Of a stretch of 64,000 bases of DNA, positions 8,810 through 16,262 are shown one piece after another. The notes under the pieces were generated by a model, which was not told where the DNA came from, searched no databases, and saw only the letters and a program-made list of their open reading frames with translations. How positions within the stretch are numbered: the first letter of the stretch is position 1; every line of letters begins with the position of its first letter. Made by a program: the position numbers and the translations under genes. The stretch is from the NCBI RefSeq assembly GCF_007859675.1, contig NZ_CP042305.1, forward strand, positions 2,108,001-2,172,000. The letters are read 5' to 3'. Source of the stretch: Humibacter ginsenosidimutans. GTDB taxonomy: Bacteria > Actinomycetota > Actinomycetes > Actinomycetales > Microbacteriaceae.

Positions 8810-9460
8810 TCAGTCCAGGCCGAGAAGGGTCACGATGATCGCGATGATGAAGATCACGACGAACGTGCCGACGGGCACGCCGATGAAGAGAAGTCCCAGA
8901 ATGAGCGCAAGCCACCGCCCGGAGCTCCACATCTGTCCGACGTGCAGCGCGCGCGGGAACGCCTTCTTGAAGTCGCGCCGCGAGTAGCCGTCGCCTGCGA
9001 ACGGGGCTTGCACGTGCCGGCGCGCGGGAAGCTGCTTCCAGACCTGCTCGATCGGGGCATCCGACCCGACCTGGTAGACGACGTGCGCGAGCATGCGCCC
9101 CTTCGCGTCGAGCAGGATGAGGCCGCCCGTGCGAAAGAGACTTCCGCCGTTGCCGCTCGCCCTGGCGCTCATGTCACGGTAGTCCTGGCTCGTCGCGGCG
9201 AGCGGAACGGACGTCACGGGCGCGACCACCATGGCCGGCTGCTTCGGGGGGAAATACACCGCGGTGTCGATGCGGGACGTGTCGAAGGTCTTGCCGCGCC
9301 CGAACGACGAGTCCATGACGGTGACGCGCCCGTCTTGGATGACCAGTGACTGCCTGTTGCTCCGCCGGCCGGACGTGAAGATGAAGAAGAGAGGAAGGCC
9401 GATGCACAGGATGAGCGCGACCGGCACGCCGATCGCGTATGCCCACCACGGGTCGTTCAT
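8810..9460 (-). CDS. Membrane protein of the T7SS island, paralogue of 10414-11094
   Basis: 216 residues. One N-terminal transmembrane helix (residues about 8-30), a soluble middle of about 140 residues, and a C-terminal pair of hydrophobic segments (about 180-214). It shares with the product at 10414-11094 the motifs QS-VI-GV/RV, VVAPVTS-PLA, GRM-H, YSR-FK-AFP-AL and the hydrophobic end. No known domain recognised. It lies within the island of T7SS genes, 66 nt after the stop of the minus-strand operon's last gene. Role unknown. Confidence 0.65.
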   Translation of the reverse strand: MNDPWWAYAIGVPVALILCIGLPLFFIFTSGRRSNRQSLVIQDGRVTVMDSSFGRGKTFDTSRIDTAVYFPPKQPAMVVAPVTSVPLAATSQDYRDMSARASGNGGSLFRTGGLILLDAKGRMLAHVVYQVGSDAPIEQVWKQLPARRHVQAPFAGDGYSRRDFKKAFPRALHVGQMWSSGRWLALILGLLFIGVPVGTFVVIFIIAIIVTLLGLD

Positions 9461-9526
9461 GGTCGCTCCTTCATGCGCGCAGCGGACGGGATGACCGCGG
9501 GGTCCACCTTAGAAAACCGCGGGTCG

Positions 9527-10324
9527 TCATGCCTGCGCCCGGGATGCGTCGCGGGCGGCCTCCGCGATGGATGGGCCGACTGCCGCAGCAATTTCAAACC
9601 GCTCACGCACGAGCTGAGGAACGAAGTTCTTCTTGCCTGCGGAGGCGCTCCGATCAGGCTTCATCAAGTACAGCCACCCGCCGGACAGGTGCAGGTCGTA
9701 GCCCAACGCGACCCTCAAGATGACGCCCAGCACCTGATCGGTCAGATACGGTCTGGCCGCCTCATACTGCGGTCTGCCGTCGATGGTCGCCCAATGCCTG
9801 GCGAAGAGGTCACCTACCGTGTAGTTCGCCTGTAGAAGGTCAGCGGCCTTGTCCGCGGGCCTCCTCCGATGCGTAAGAAAGACCGTCGGCGTCCTCACCC
9901 CGAGCTCAAGCGCCACGACCAGGAACTCGTTGAACTCGACATCCCGACCACTGATGGCGCCTTGCGCCTTGACGTCTTCTTCGAAACACGTCATGACCCG
10001 CTGACCATCGGCACCGCTCCCGATGAGCACGTCGGTCAGTGTCGTGGCCTTCTTGCTCTTGCCAGGCCAATGCGCCGGATTCGCGTGAAATGTGTAGGTC
10101 ATGCCGTTGGTCTCCGCGAACGCGTTGAGCCGATACCGGCGTTCCCAGACATCGTTGTTCGTCGGCTGGCCGAACAAGCCTTTCTTCGACATCGGAGCCT
10201 TCTGCTCATCGAAGCCCGTGCTCGCGTCATAGCCGAAGACCTCCCGCGGGCGCCGATACTCGGCAAGCTCCGCCTTCGAGGGCCGAAGGCTCAACGGCGC
10301 GTAGTCGATCGGTCGCGGCATCAT
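9527..10324 (-). CDS. T7SS-island protein of unknown function, paralogue of 11976-12821
   Basis: 265 residues from ATG 10324, preceded by GAGGAG at 7 nt. Soluble, no signal peptide. Shared with the product at 11976-12821: an early DYxPL motif, a W-x-R-x2-RL-x2-FA-x2-N segment, a central hydrophobic FNEFLVVALELG-type strand, the pattern ADLLQANYTVGDLFARHWATIDG/AGMLERHFTFDGAQW and a C-terminal AxAxGPxxAEA. Such conserved uncharacterised proteins in a secretion island may be cytoplasmic chaperones or effector-binding adaptors; this is inference. Confidence 0.6.
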   Translation of the reverse strand: MMPRPIDYAPLSLRPSKAELAEYRRPREVFGYDASTGFDEQKAPMSKKGLFGQPTNNDVWERRYRLNAFAETNGMTYTFHANPAHWPGKSKKATTLTDVLIGSGADGQRVMTCFEEDVKAQGAISGRDVEFNEFLVVALELGVRTPTVFLTHRRRPADKAADLLQANYTVGDLFARHWATIDGRPQYEAARPYLTDQVLGVILRVALGYDLHLSGGWLYLMKPDRSASAGKKNFVPQLVRERFEIAAAVGPSIAEAARDASRAQA

Positions 10325-10413
10325 CAGTCGGCTCCTCGTCGTTGGTGCGATCGATTCAGTGGGCTGCGGCGCCACAGACGGTCTTGGATGGGACGGCTTG
10401 CAACTGAGCAAGC

Positions 10414-11094
10414 TCAGCCATTGGTCTCGTTCCACGCGCTCACGAATGCCATCACGAAGACGACGATAAAGGCCGCCACCGGGATGCCGATGAAGACGAA
10501 ACCGATGATCGTCCAGAGCCAGCGCCCGCCGCCCCAGAGTTCGCCGAAGCGCAGAGCCTTCGGGAAGGCCCGCTTGAAGGCGGCACGCGAATACCCGGTC
10601 CCGGTTCTGTTCAGAGGTGCCTCGACACGGCTCTGCGCCGGAATCTGCTTCCACACGGTCCAGAGAGGAGCATGCGATCCGACTTCGTAGGCGATGTGGC
10701 CGATCATGCGTCCACGGGTATCGAGAATGATGATGCCGCCGTTGGTGAACATGTTCGCGCCATTGCCCAGTGCACGCGCCTGCGTTCTGCGATAATCCTC
10801 GCCCTGGGGCGTGTCTGACATGGCGAGCGGGAGAGAGGTCACTGGTGCAACGACGATCCCCTGCTCCCTCGGTGGAAGGTAGACGACGGTGCCGATGCGA
10901 TCGACTGGAATCGCCCTTGCTCCGCCGAACGCGGCATCCGTCACCGAGACGACACCGTTCTCGATCACGACCGACTGCCGGCGCGCGCGACGCGACGATG
11001 CGACGATGCCCCAGAGCGGGAGACCGATCACGGTGCCGAAGACCACGACGACCGCGATTACGTACACCCACCACGGGTTCACGGAGTAGTCCAC
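10414..11094 (-). CDS. Membrane protein of the T7SS island, paralogue of 8810-9460
   Basis: 226 residues. A long N-terminal hydrophobic stretch (residues about 7-33), a soluble central part, and a hydrophobic C-terminal region with two segments before NETNG. The duplicate at 8810-9460 has the same order of motifs and the same hydrophobic ends. It lies 51 nt downstream of the frame-restored end of the DUF3592-like gene at 11146. Function unknown; a membrane accessory of the secretion system is possible because pairs of the same two families occur twice in the island. Confidence 0.65.
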   Translation of the reverse strand: MDYSVNPWWVYVIAVVVVFGTVIGLPLWGIVASSRRARRQSVVIENGVVSVTDAAFGGARAIPVDRIGTVVYLPPREQGIVVAPVTSLPLAMSDTPQGEDYRRTQARALGNGANMFTNGGIIILDTRGRMIGHIAYEVGSHAPLWTVWKQIPAQSRVEAPLNRTGTGYSRAAFKRAFPKALRFGELWGGGRWLWTIIGFVFIGIPVAAFIVVFVMAFVSAWNETNG

Positions 11095-11145
11095 GCTGTC
11101 ACCCTTTCTGCCGCGGCCGTGCGCCGAGGTCGAGCGTCCCTCGCG

Positions 11146-11944
11146 TCACGGACGTCTCCGGGCAGACGAGCCGCCACGAATCCGTCTGTAGTACATGCCC
11201 GCCGTCAGCATCCCGACGCCGAATGCGCCGACGAGCGCGGCGAGAACGTTCGGCTCCGGGGGGGATGACCGCACCGCCGGGCAGCAGGTATCCGGAGACC
11301 GCCCAGGCGACTCCCGCCGCCGCGAGCACGACGCCGATAACGATGAAGAGTGTGGAACGAGCCGCGTTCGACGCCGGAAAGCGCGGGCTCCAATATCTGC
11401 CGATACGGGACTGATACATGGCGGCGCCCAGAAGGATGAGTCCGAGGATCAGCGTGACCATCAGATAGGTGTCGAAGAAGCCCTGCCACCACTCGCCACT
11501 GGTCCAGATGGACACGGAAGGGTCCATCGGCAGATAGCTGACCGTGACCGTCGTCGGCGCGTGCACCTTCGTCGTGATGGCGGTGCCGGACACCACGGTG
11601 TACTGATTGCCCGCGACCTCATAGGCGATCTTCGGAACAAACGTGAGAGCCCGACCGGGAACCGCGATCCAATCGACCACGGTGCCGGGCACCGTCGGTA
11701 GGGACGCGGCGATGATCGGCCCCACGATGGCCTTGTACAAGCCCTGCGCCGTCAAGAAGACCGCGAACGTCCAGAGCCACGCCTGGCCGAACGGACCGAT
11801 GGCGTACCGGCGGCGATCGGCGTCGGTGACCGCCGTCGCCTGCTCCGGTGTGCCGAGCAGATTCACCCCCTCAGGCGCCGGCTGTGCCTCAGGGAAGGGC
11901 TGAGCGTCGGATGGCGACCAGCGATCTGAGTCGTCGCCGCTCAT
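11146..11944 (-). CDS. DUF3592-like membrane protein, frameshifted near the C-terminus
   Basis: Start ATG 11944 (MSGDDSDRW) with AGGGGA upstream. Homologous to 7356-8108 (GVNLLGTP, RRRYAIGPFGQAWLW, YLMVTLILG, VSGYL). A run of seven C on the minus strand (plus-strand G 11258-11264) shifts the frame right after AVIPP: the actual frame goes on to a stop at 11099 with a basic, non-homologous tail. With six C the frame reads IPPEPNVLAALVGAFGVGML and ends at 11146, restoring the last transmembrane helix seen in the paralogue. Either a one-base sequence error or a true slippage site. Confidence 0.7.
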
Positions 11945-11975
11945 CGCATCCCCTGCCGCGATCGTCGCGTCGCTG

Positions 11976-12821
11976 TCATTGTGCTGCCGTCGCCTCGGCC
12001 AGGGCGGGGCCGAGTGCGACCGCGATGCCGAACAGCTCACGCAGCGATTCCGGCTTCGTCAGCTCGCGGGGACCGGAAACCTTGCGATGAATCACGACCT
12101 TGTTCTCCACGAACTCGAGATGGAACCCGGCAGCATGCTGCACGATCTGCTCTCCCACGCCGTCGCCGAACCACGCGGATGCCTGCTGTGCAGCACCGGC
12201 GGCATTCTGCTCGGCGAGCGATTTCGACTGCTTGCCGGCTTCGCGGACCCGCTTCAGCCAACCCGCCTTCGGCTCCGGCGACGGGTTCTGACGAGTCATC
12301 CAATCGGGCACGCCGTCAACCGGACTCCACTGTGCGCCGTCGAAGGTGAAGTGGCGTTCCAACATCCCGGCAGCGTCTCGATTCTCGCGAGCCCTTGGGA
12401 TCAGCTTGAGCGGCGGCACCTCGTGTCCCAGGTCGATCGCCACGAATTTCACAAGGATGCCGTACCCATGGGAGAACCGGCCGAAGGACTTCGTCGATCC
12501 CACGGCGACCCGTCTGTCCGGGGTGCTGATGATGTCGAGCACCCAGACATCCGCGTCCCCCTCGGATGGGAAGTCGACCTCGGCGTAGAGCTGGTCGTCG
12601 GCCCGCCGTGCGTAGTCGAGCCGATTCGCACTCGCGAAGTTCTCCAGGCGCAGCCTGTCACGCCACTCGTCCGAGTCGATCGTGCGCTGCGACGCAGGCA
12701 GGGAAACCTCGAGCGCCGACCGGTCCGCTTGGAACCGGGCAAGGGCCTGCTTGTCGACACGTTCGGTCAACGGCCCGTAGTCGAGCCCCAGCAGCCACTC
12801 CAGCCCAGACTCGTCTGCCAC
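11976..12821 (-). CDS. T7SS-island protein of unknown function, paralogue of 9527-10324
   Basis: 281 residues from GTG 12821, chosen because GGAGGG lies 8 nt upstream and because DYGPL then sits near the N-terminus as in the paralogue. Soluble. Residues about 195-235 are charged and glutamine-rich (PEPKAGWLKRVREAGKQSKS), an insertion relative to the paralogue. The C-terminal FGIAVALGPALAEATAAQ matches the other copy. Member of the minus-strand operon running from 16120 downward, 31 nt before the DUF3592-like gene. Function not recognised. Confidence 0.6.
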   Translation of the reverse strand: MADESGLEWLLGLDYGPLTERVDKQALARFQADRSALEVSLPASQRTIDSDEWRDRLRLENFASANRLDYARRADDQLYAEVDFPSEGDADVWVLDIISTPDRRVAVGSTKSFGRFSHGYGILVKFVAIDLGHEVPPLKLIPRARENRDAAGMLERHFTFDGAQWSPVDGVPDWMTRQNPSPEPKAGWLKRVREAGKQSKSLAEQNAAGAAQQASAWFGDGVGEQIVQHAAGFHLEFVENKVVIHRKVSGPRELTKPESLRELFGIAVALGPALAEATAAQ

Positions 12822-12945
12822 TGTGTTGTCCCTCCGTCGAAGACGCCCTGGGGCGCCGATGAACACGAATGCTTCGTGCAACGCTAGCCGACCGCTGGAC
12901 GGCGCCTCGCCCCGGCGTCGACGCGCAAAGTGGAGATGACTCCGG

Positions 12946-13590
12946 CTACTCCGGAGCGGGTGCCCATCTCAGCGACTCGACGATCGTCTTGAACAGCTCG
13001 ATCATCAGTTCGCGTTCGTGCGGGAAGTTGGTCGAGAACGAGAGCAACGCCACATGCTGAGTGCCGGGAACGGCGACCCAATAGTCAACGACGAGCGTCG
13101 AATATTCGGGGACATCGCCGTCCGCCTCATGCGTGATCGTCTTGCAGCGGCGGAAAGTCGCGCTCGCTCCGAGCGTTGCAACCTCTTCGTCCGTGTATTC
13201 GCCGGCATCCGAGGCGGACTGCAACGCGATACGCACGAGCTCGATCACGGTCGACGAGTCCGACGGCGTCGATCCCAGCACGTTGAGGTCTGGCCAGAAC
13301 ACGGCGATCGACATCGGGATCGGCATGCCGGGCACGATCTCGAGCGCCAGATACAGCTCGCCTGCGCCACCCTCTCGCGCCGTATCGGTCAGCTCCGTGA
13401 GCTGCCGACGCAGGTCCGCGCGCAGCCGCGCGAAATCGTCCATCTTGTTCGTGACCTTGTTGGCCAGAGCATGGATGGCGCGCTTCGACGCGTCTTCATC
13501 GGTGATGGGAATCGTCCACCAGCTCCCCGGCAGCACAATCTGAGCGGACGGCCCTTTGTTGCTCACGTCGGAGGCATTCGCCGCAGTCAC
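12946..13590 (-). CDS. T7SS-associated protein of unknown function, candidate immunity or chaperone
   Basis: 214 residues from GTG 13590, overlapping the upstream stop (GTGA). No membrane segment. An N-terminal VLPGSWWTIPI strand and a C-terminal VVDYWVAVPGTQHVALLSFS strand followed by a helix (ELFKTIVESL) are shared with 5679-6317. The family recurs behind each effector in the island, which is why an effector-partner role is proposed. Translationally coupled to 13587-14177. Confidence 0.6.
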   Translation of the reverse strand: MTAANASDVSNKGPSAQIVLPGSWWTIPITDEDASKRAIHALANKVTNKMDDFARLRADLRRQLTELTDTAREGGAGELYLALEIVPGMPIPMSIAVFWPDLNVLGSTPSDSSTVIELVRIALQSASDAGEYTDEEVATLGASATFRRCKTITHEADGDVPEYSTLVVDYWVAVPGTQHVALLSFSTNFPHERELMIELFKTIVESLRWAPAPE

Positions 13591-14177
13591 GCTGCGCTCC
13601 TCACGTTCGAGAACGTGAAGGTGTCTGCGATCGTATCCCCGTATCCCACGATGTCTTCGAAAACGCCAAGGTCCTTCGTGATGATCGACATGAGCAGCAC
13701 CGTCGACAACACGGGTGTGAAGAGCACCGCACGGTACGTCTCGGTCAGCTGACGGTTCCCGCTGTCGTCTGCCGGTGCCTGCATGAAGTCACGACCCGAG
13801 ACAGCTCGCCGCCCCGACAGGGTCTTCTTCTCGTAGTCGCGAAGCCACATGTCATTTCCACCGCCCGGCTCGAATGTCGACCATGCGTTCAGAAACCAAT
13901 CCTGATCCAAGCCACGCACGGTCAACGTCTCCAGCGTGAGGTATGCATCGACCCGTCCCGCCTCACGGTCACCCACGCCGGCCCAAGTGCGGCGGTTCGG
14001 GTGAGGGTCGGCAGCGGTCTCTTCGCTGGCGACACGAGCCGCCCGGCCGAGCAATGCCCGGGCTTCGCTCGTGTCGACGAGAGCGTCGAGTTCGGCTCCG
14101 ATGGCAGCCAAGCCCTCTTCGGTGCGCGGAACCTCAAACCACCCGTCGGGCACAGCACATGTGAATGCGAGAGTCAC
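13587..14177 (-). CDS. T7SS-associated protein of unknown function directly behind the second effector
   Basis: 196 residues from GTG 14177. It starts 37 nt after the effector stop at 14215. N-terminal CAVPDGWFEVP and C-terminal TPVLSTVLLMSIITKD followed by a helix (FEDIVGYGDTIADTF) give the same overall fold pattern as 12946-13590, so both are probably distant members of one family. No signal peptide. By position it is the first candidate for immunity to the effector at 14215-15810; no direct evidence. Confidence 0.6.
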   Translation of the reverse strand: MTLAFTCAVPDGWFEVPRTEEGLAAIGAELDALVDTSEARALLGRAARVASEETAADPHPNRRTWAGVGDREAGRVDAYLTLETLTVRGLDQDWFLNAWSTFEPGGGNDMWLRDYEKKTLSGRRAVSGRDFMQAPADDSGNRQLTETYRAVLFTPVLSTVLLMSIITKDLGVFEDIVGYGDTIADTFTFSNVRSAA

Positions 14178-14214
14178 CTTCGCTCCGTTCTCCGTCGGCC
14201 AAGCCGTGTTGCCA

Positions 14215-15810
14215 TCAGTGAGCGCCGGCCAGCTCCGCTGTCTCCACTCCCTCGAAGTGAGGGATCGCCTTCGACCAGTCAGCCGTGAAGGCCGAGGCGA
14301 TCGTGGGAGCCGCGATGCCGTGCTCCGCAGACACGAAGTCTACGTGCGGTGCGGACTCCGGAACCTCCCACTCGAAGCCCGACGGGTTGTGGTCTTGCTG
14401 GTGAAAGACGTAGCTGTCGAGCGAATGGCTGCCGTTCGAGACCACCGTCGTCTGCACGCCGTCCCTTGCCACGTCGACAGCGACGTTGGTCAGGCCGTTG
14501 GCATTGTTCTTCCAGGTCTTGACGACATCTTCCGTCAACTGATGGGACACACCGGCAGCGACGGCGTGTCCGTGAATCGCCGCGCTGAGCGAGGACGCGC
14601 CTTGCTGGATGCTCTCACTGTAGGCATCGGCACCGGCGTCCATCGCCTGTCCCTCGATCTTGGACTTGTTGAGGTACTTGCCGAGTGCGCCGGCTTTGTC
14701 GCCGACAAAGTCTCCGATCTTGTCGAGCTTGTCGGCGATCTTCTCGTCGACCTTCGACAGCGTCTTCATGCCGGCATGCGAACCGAAAGCCTCCATCTTG
14801 CCACCAAGGCTCTGCGCAAAGTGCTTCATGCCTTGATTCGTGATGTCGTCTGCGGTCTTGGTGAGCGCCTTGCCCGCGCCCTTGACTCCCGCCGCAGACA
14901 AGACCAACGTGATTCCGGTCGAGAGCACGTCGCCCCACGTGCGATCTCCGAGCCCGACCAGTGCAAGCGTCGTGAGGAAGGACAGCGCGGCGAGGCCCAA
15001 CGTGATGAGATCCACAGCTGCGGCAATCGGCGCAAGGAACGGTAGGAACACCGCCGCGATATTGAGCGCCAACGAGATCCAGCCGAGGACGTTCGTCAGC
15101 TGCTCAGCGATCTTCTGGATCACGTCGAGCACGGGAGCCAGGTACTTCTTCGCCCAGGCGACGGCATCGTGCCAGGCGCTCGAGATCGCATGGCCGAGCT
15201 TGTCCCAGAAGCCATCATTCAGGCCGCTGTCATGGATGGCCTTCTTGATCTGGGAGATGGCGGTGTTGGCGGCGGCGTCGACTTCGGCCTTGGCCTCGTT
15301 GTACTCCTTGATGGCATCCGTCACCGCCTGATTGGCGTCGTCGACCGCCTGGTTCGCCAGGCGTCCGGCAGGAGTGTTGCCGAACTTCTCCGGCGGCTCG
15401 TTGGTGTCCGAAGGGTGCTGGGCAGCCGCCGTCGCCTGGTCGTGCCGGTACTGGTCGGACTGGTTCTGCAGGTGGGACTGCGCCGTGCTCGCCTGCTGCA
15501 CCGCGCTGTTGTGCGCCGAGATCGCCCGCAGCGCGCGCTGCTGAGCGCTCTCGAGCTTCGGCGCGTAGTCCTGAAGCGCCCGCGCGGTGCCTGCGTACCT
15601 GACCTGTGCCTTGGTGATGTTGTCGGCGACGTCACGGGCGTCGCCACGAACCTTGTCGATCGCGAGGCTGACCGTCGCGTCGTGGTCCGACAGCTTGCGG
15701 AGGTGATTGATCGCCGCCTGGATCTGCTCCGCCGCCGATGCCAGCCCGTCGGCCTTCGCCTTCAGCGCCGACGGATCACCGGGGAGCGGAGTGAGTTCAG
15801 TGTGCGCCAT
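14215..15810 (-). CDS. Putative T7SS effector with unidentified C-terminal domain
   Basis: 531 residues from ATG 15810 (MAHTELTPL), chosen for GGAGG 8 nt upstream and because homology to the other effector begins here. Residues 1-105 are the shared helical region with GDP, RYAGTA (about 68-73) and YA-x2-LE-x2-Q, resembling the T7SS secretion signal domain of actinobacteria. A coiled, Q/A-rich stretch follows (about 105-190), then hydrophobic segments (about 225-312), a helical region with KVDEKIADKLDKIGDFVGD (about 345-395), and a C-terminal part of about 90 residues rich in H, S and D that matches no toxin family I know. Effector status is inferred from architecture and context. Confidence 0.7.
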   Translation of the reverse strand: MAHTELTPLPGDPSALKAKADGLASAAEQIQAAINHLRKLSDHDATVSLAIDKVRGDARDVADNITKAQVRYAGTARALQDYAPKLESAQQRALRAISAHNSAVQQASTAQSHLQNQSDQYRHDQATAAAQHPSDTNEPPEKFGNTPAGRLANQAVDDANQAVTDAIKEYNEAKAEVDAAANTAISQIKKAIHDSGLNDGFWDKLGHAISSAWHDAVAWAKKYLAPVLDVIQKIAEQLTNVLGWISLALNIAAVFLPFLAPIAAAVDLITLGLAALSFLTTLALVGLGDRTWGDVLSTGITLVLSAAGVKGAGKALTKTADDITNQGMKHFAQSLGGKMEAFGSHAGMKTLSKVDEKIADKLDKIGDFVGDKAGALGKYLNKSKIEGQAMDAGADAYSESIQQGASSLSAAIHGHAVAAGVSHQLTEDVVKTWKNNANGLTNVAVDVARDGVQTTVVSNGSHSLDSYVFHQQDHNPSGFEWEVPESAPHVDFVSAEHGIAAPTIASAFTADWSKAIPHFEGVETAELAGAH

Positions 15811-16120
15811 GCGTCGATCCTCCGTTGCCCTTCGCCGGCTTGGCGTCGAACGCCTTGGACAGGTCTTTGTCCGCTTTGTCGAAAGTGGTGTTGATGACCG
15901 CGACATGGTCGTGGATGCCCGTGGTGCCGTCGATCATCTTGCCGCGGTGCACGGACCAGTCGCTCGCGAAGTCGTGCACGTGCCCCGCCAAGCCGTCATG
16001 CCCGACGAGATTCCCGATGTCGTTCGAGAAATGCGTGGAGTCACGGAGCTGGTCGACGATCGACTTCAGCCCGGACTGCAACTCGTCGAGAATGCCGTCG
16101 GTGATCTTCAGGTCGCTCAC
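15797..16120 (-). CDS. Small ESX-like partner protein of the second effector
   Basis: 107 residues from GTG 16120 with AGAGGA upstream. MSDLKITDGILDEL and GHDGLAGHVHDFASDW parallel the partner at 3303-3617. Helical, no signal peptide, Gly/His-rich tail. The 3' end overlaps the effector gene by 14 nt, so both are co-translated. First gene of the long minus-strand operon, with the 18-bp palindrome at 16230-16247 upstream. Confidence 0.7.
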   Translation of the reverse strand: MSDLKITDGILDELQSGLKSIVDQLRDSTHFSNDIGNLVGHDGLAGHVHDFASDWSVHRGKMIDGTTGIHDHVAVINTTFDKADKDLSKAFDAKPAKGNGGSTHGAH

Positions 16121-16229
16121 GTCTGATCCTCTCTTTGTACGGCGCTCGGGGCTCTGGTTGCCGCGTTCGTTGTGGAGGCGTCGGCCCCCAGCGCATCACG
16201 AGAGTATCCGCAGCCCGCTGCGCTCCGCG

Positions 16230-16247
16230 ATGGGGAGCACTCCCCAT
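16230..16247 (-). promoter_or_regulatory. 18-bp palindrome upstream of the second effector operon (copy 3 of 3)
   Basis: ATGGGGAGCACTCCCCAT, palindromic except for the central pair. It lies 109 nt upstream of the start at 16120. On the minus strand 23 nt separate it from a TACTCT hexamer (16201-16206). The spacing equals that at 8756 and is one longer than at 3143. Confidence 0.62.
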
Positions 16248-16262
16248 GTCTGCTCCGCGCGC

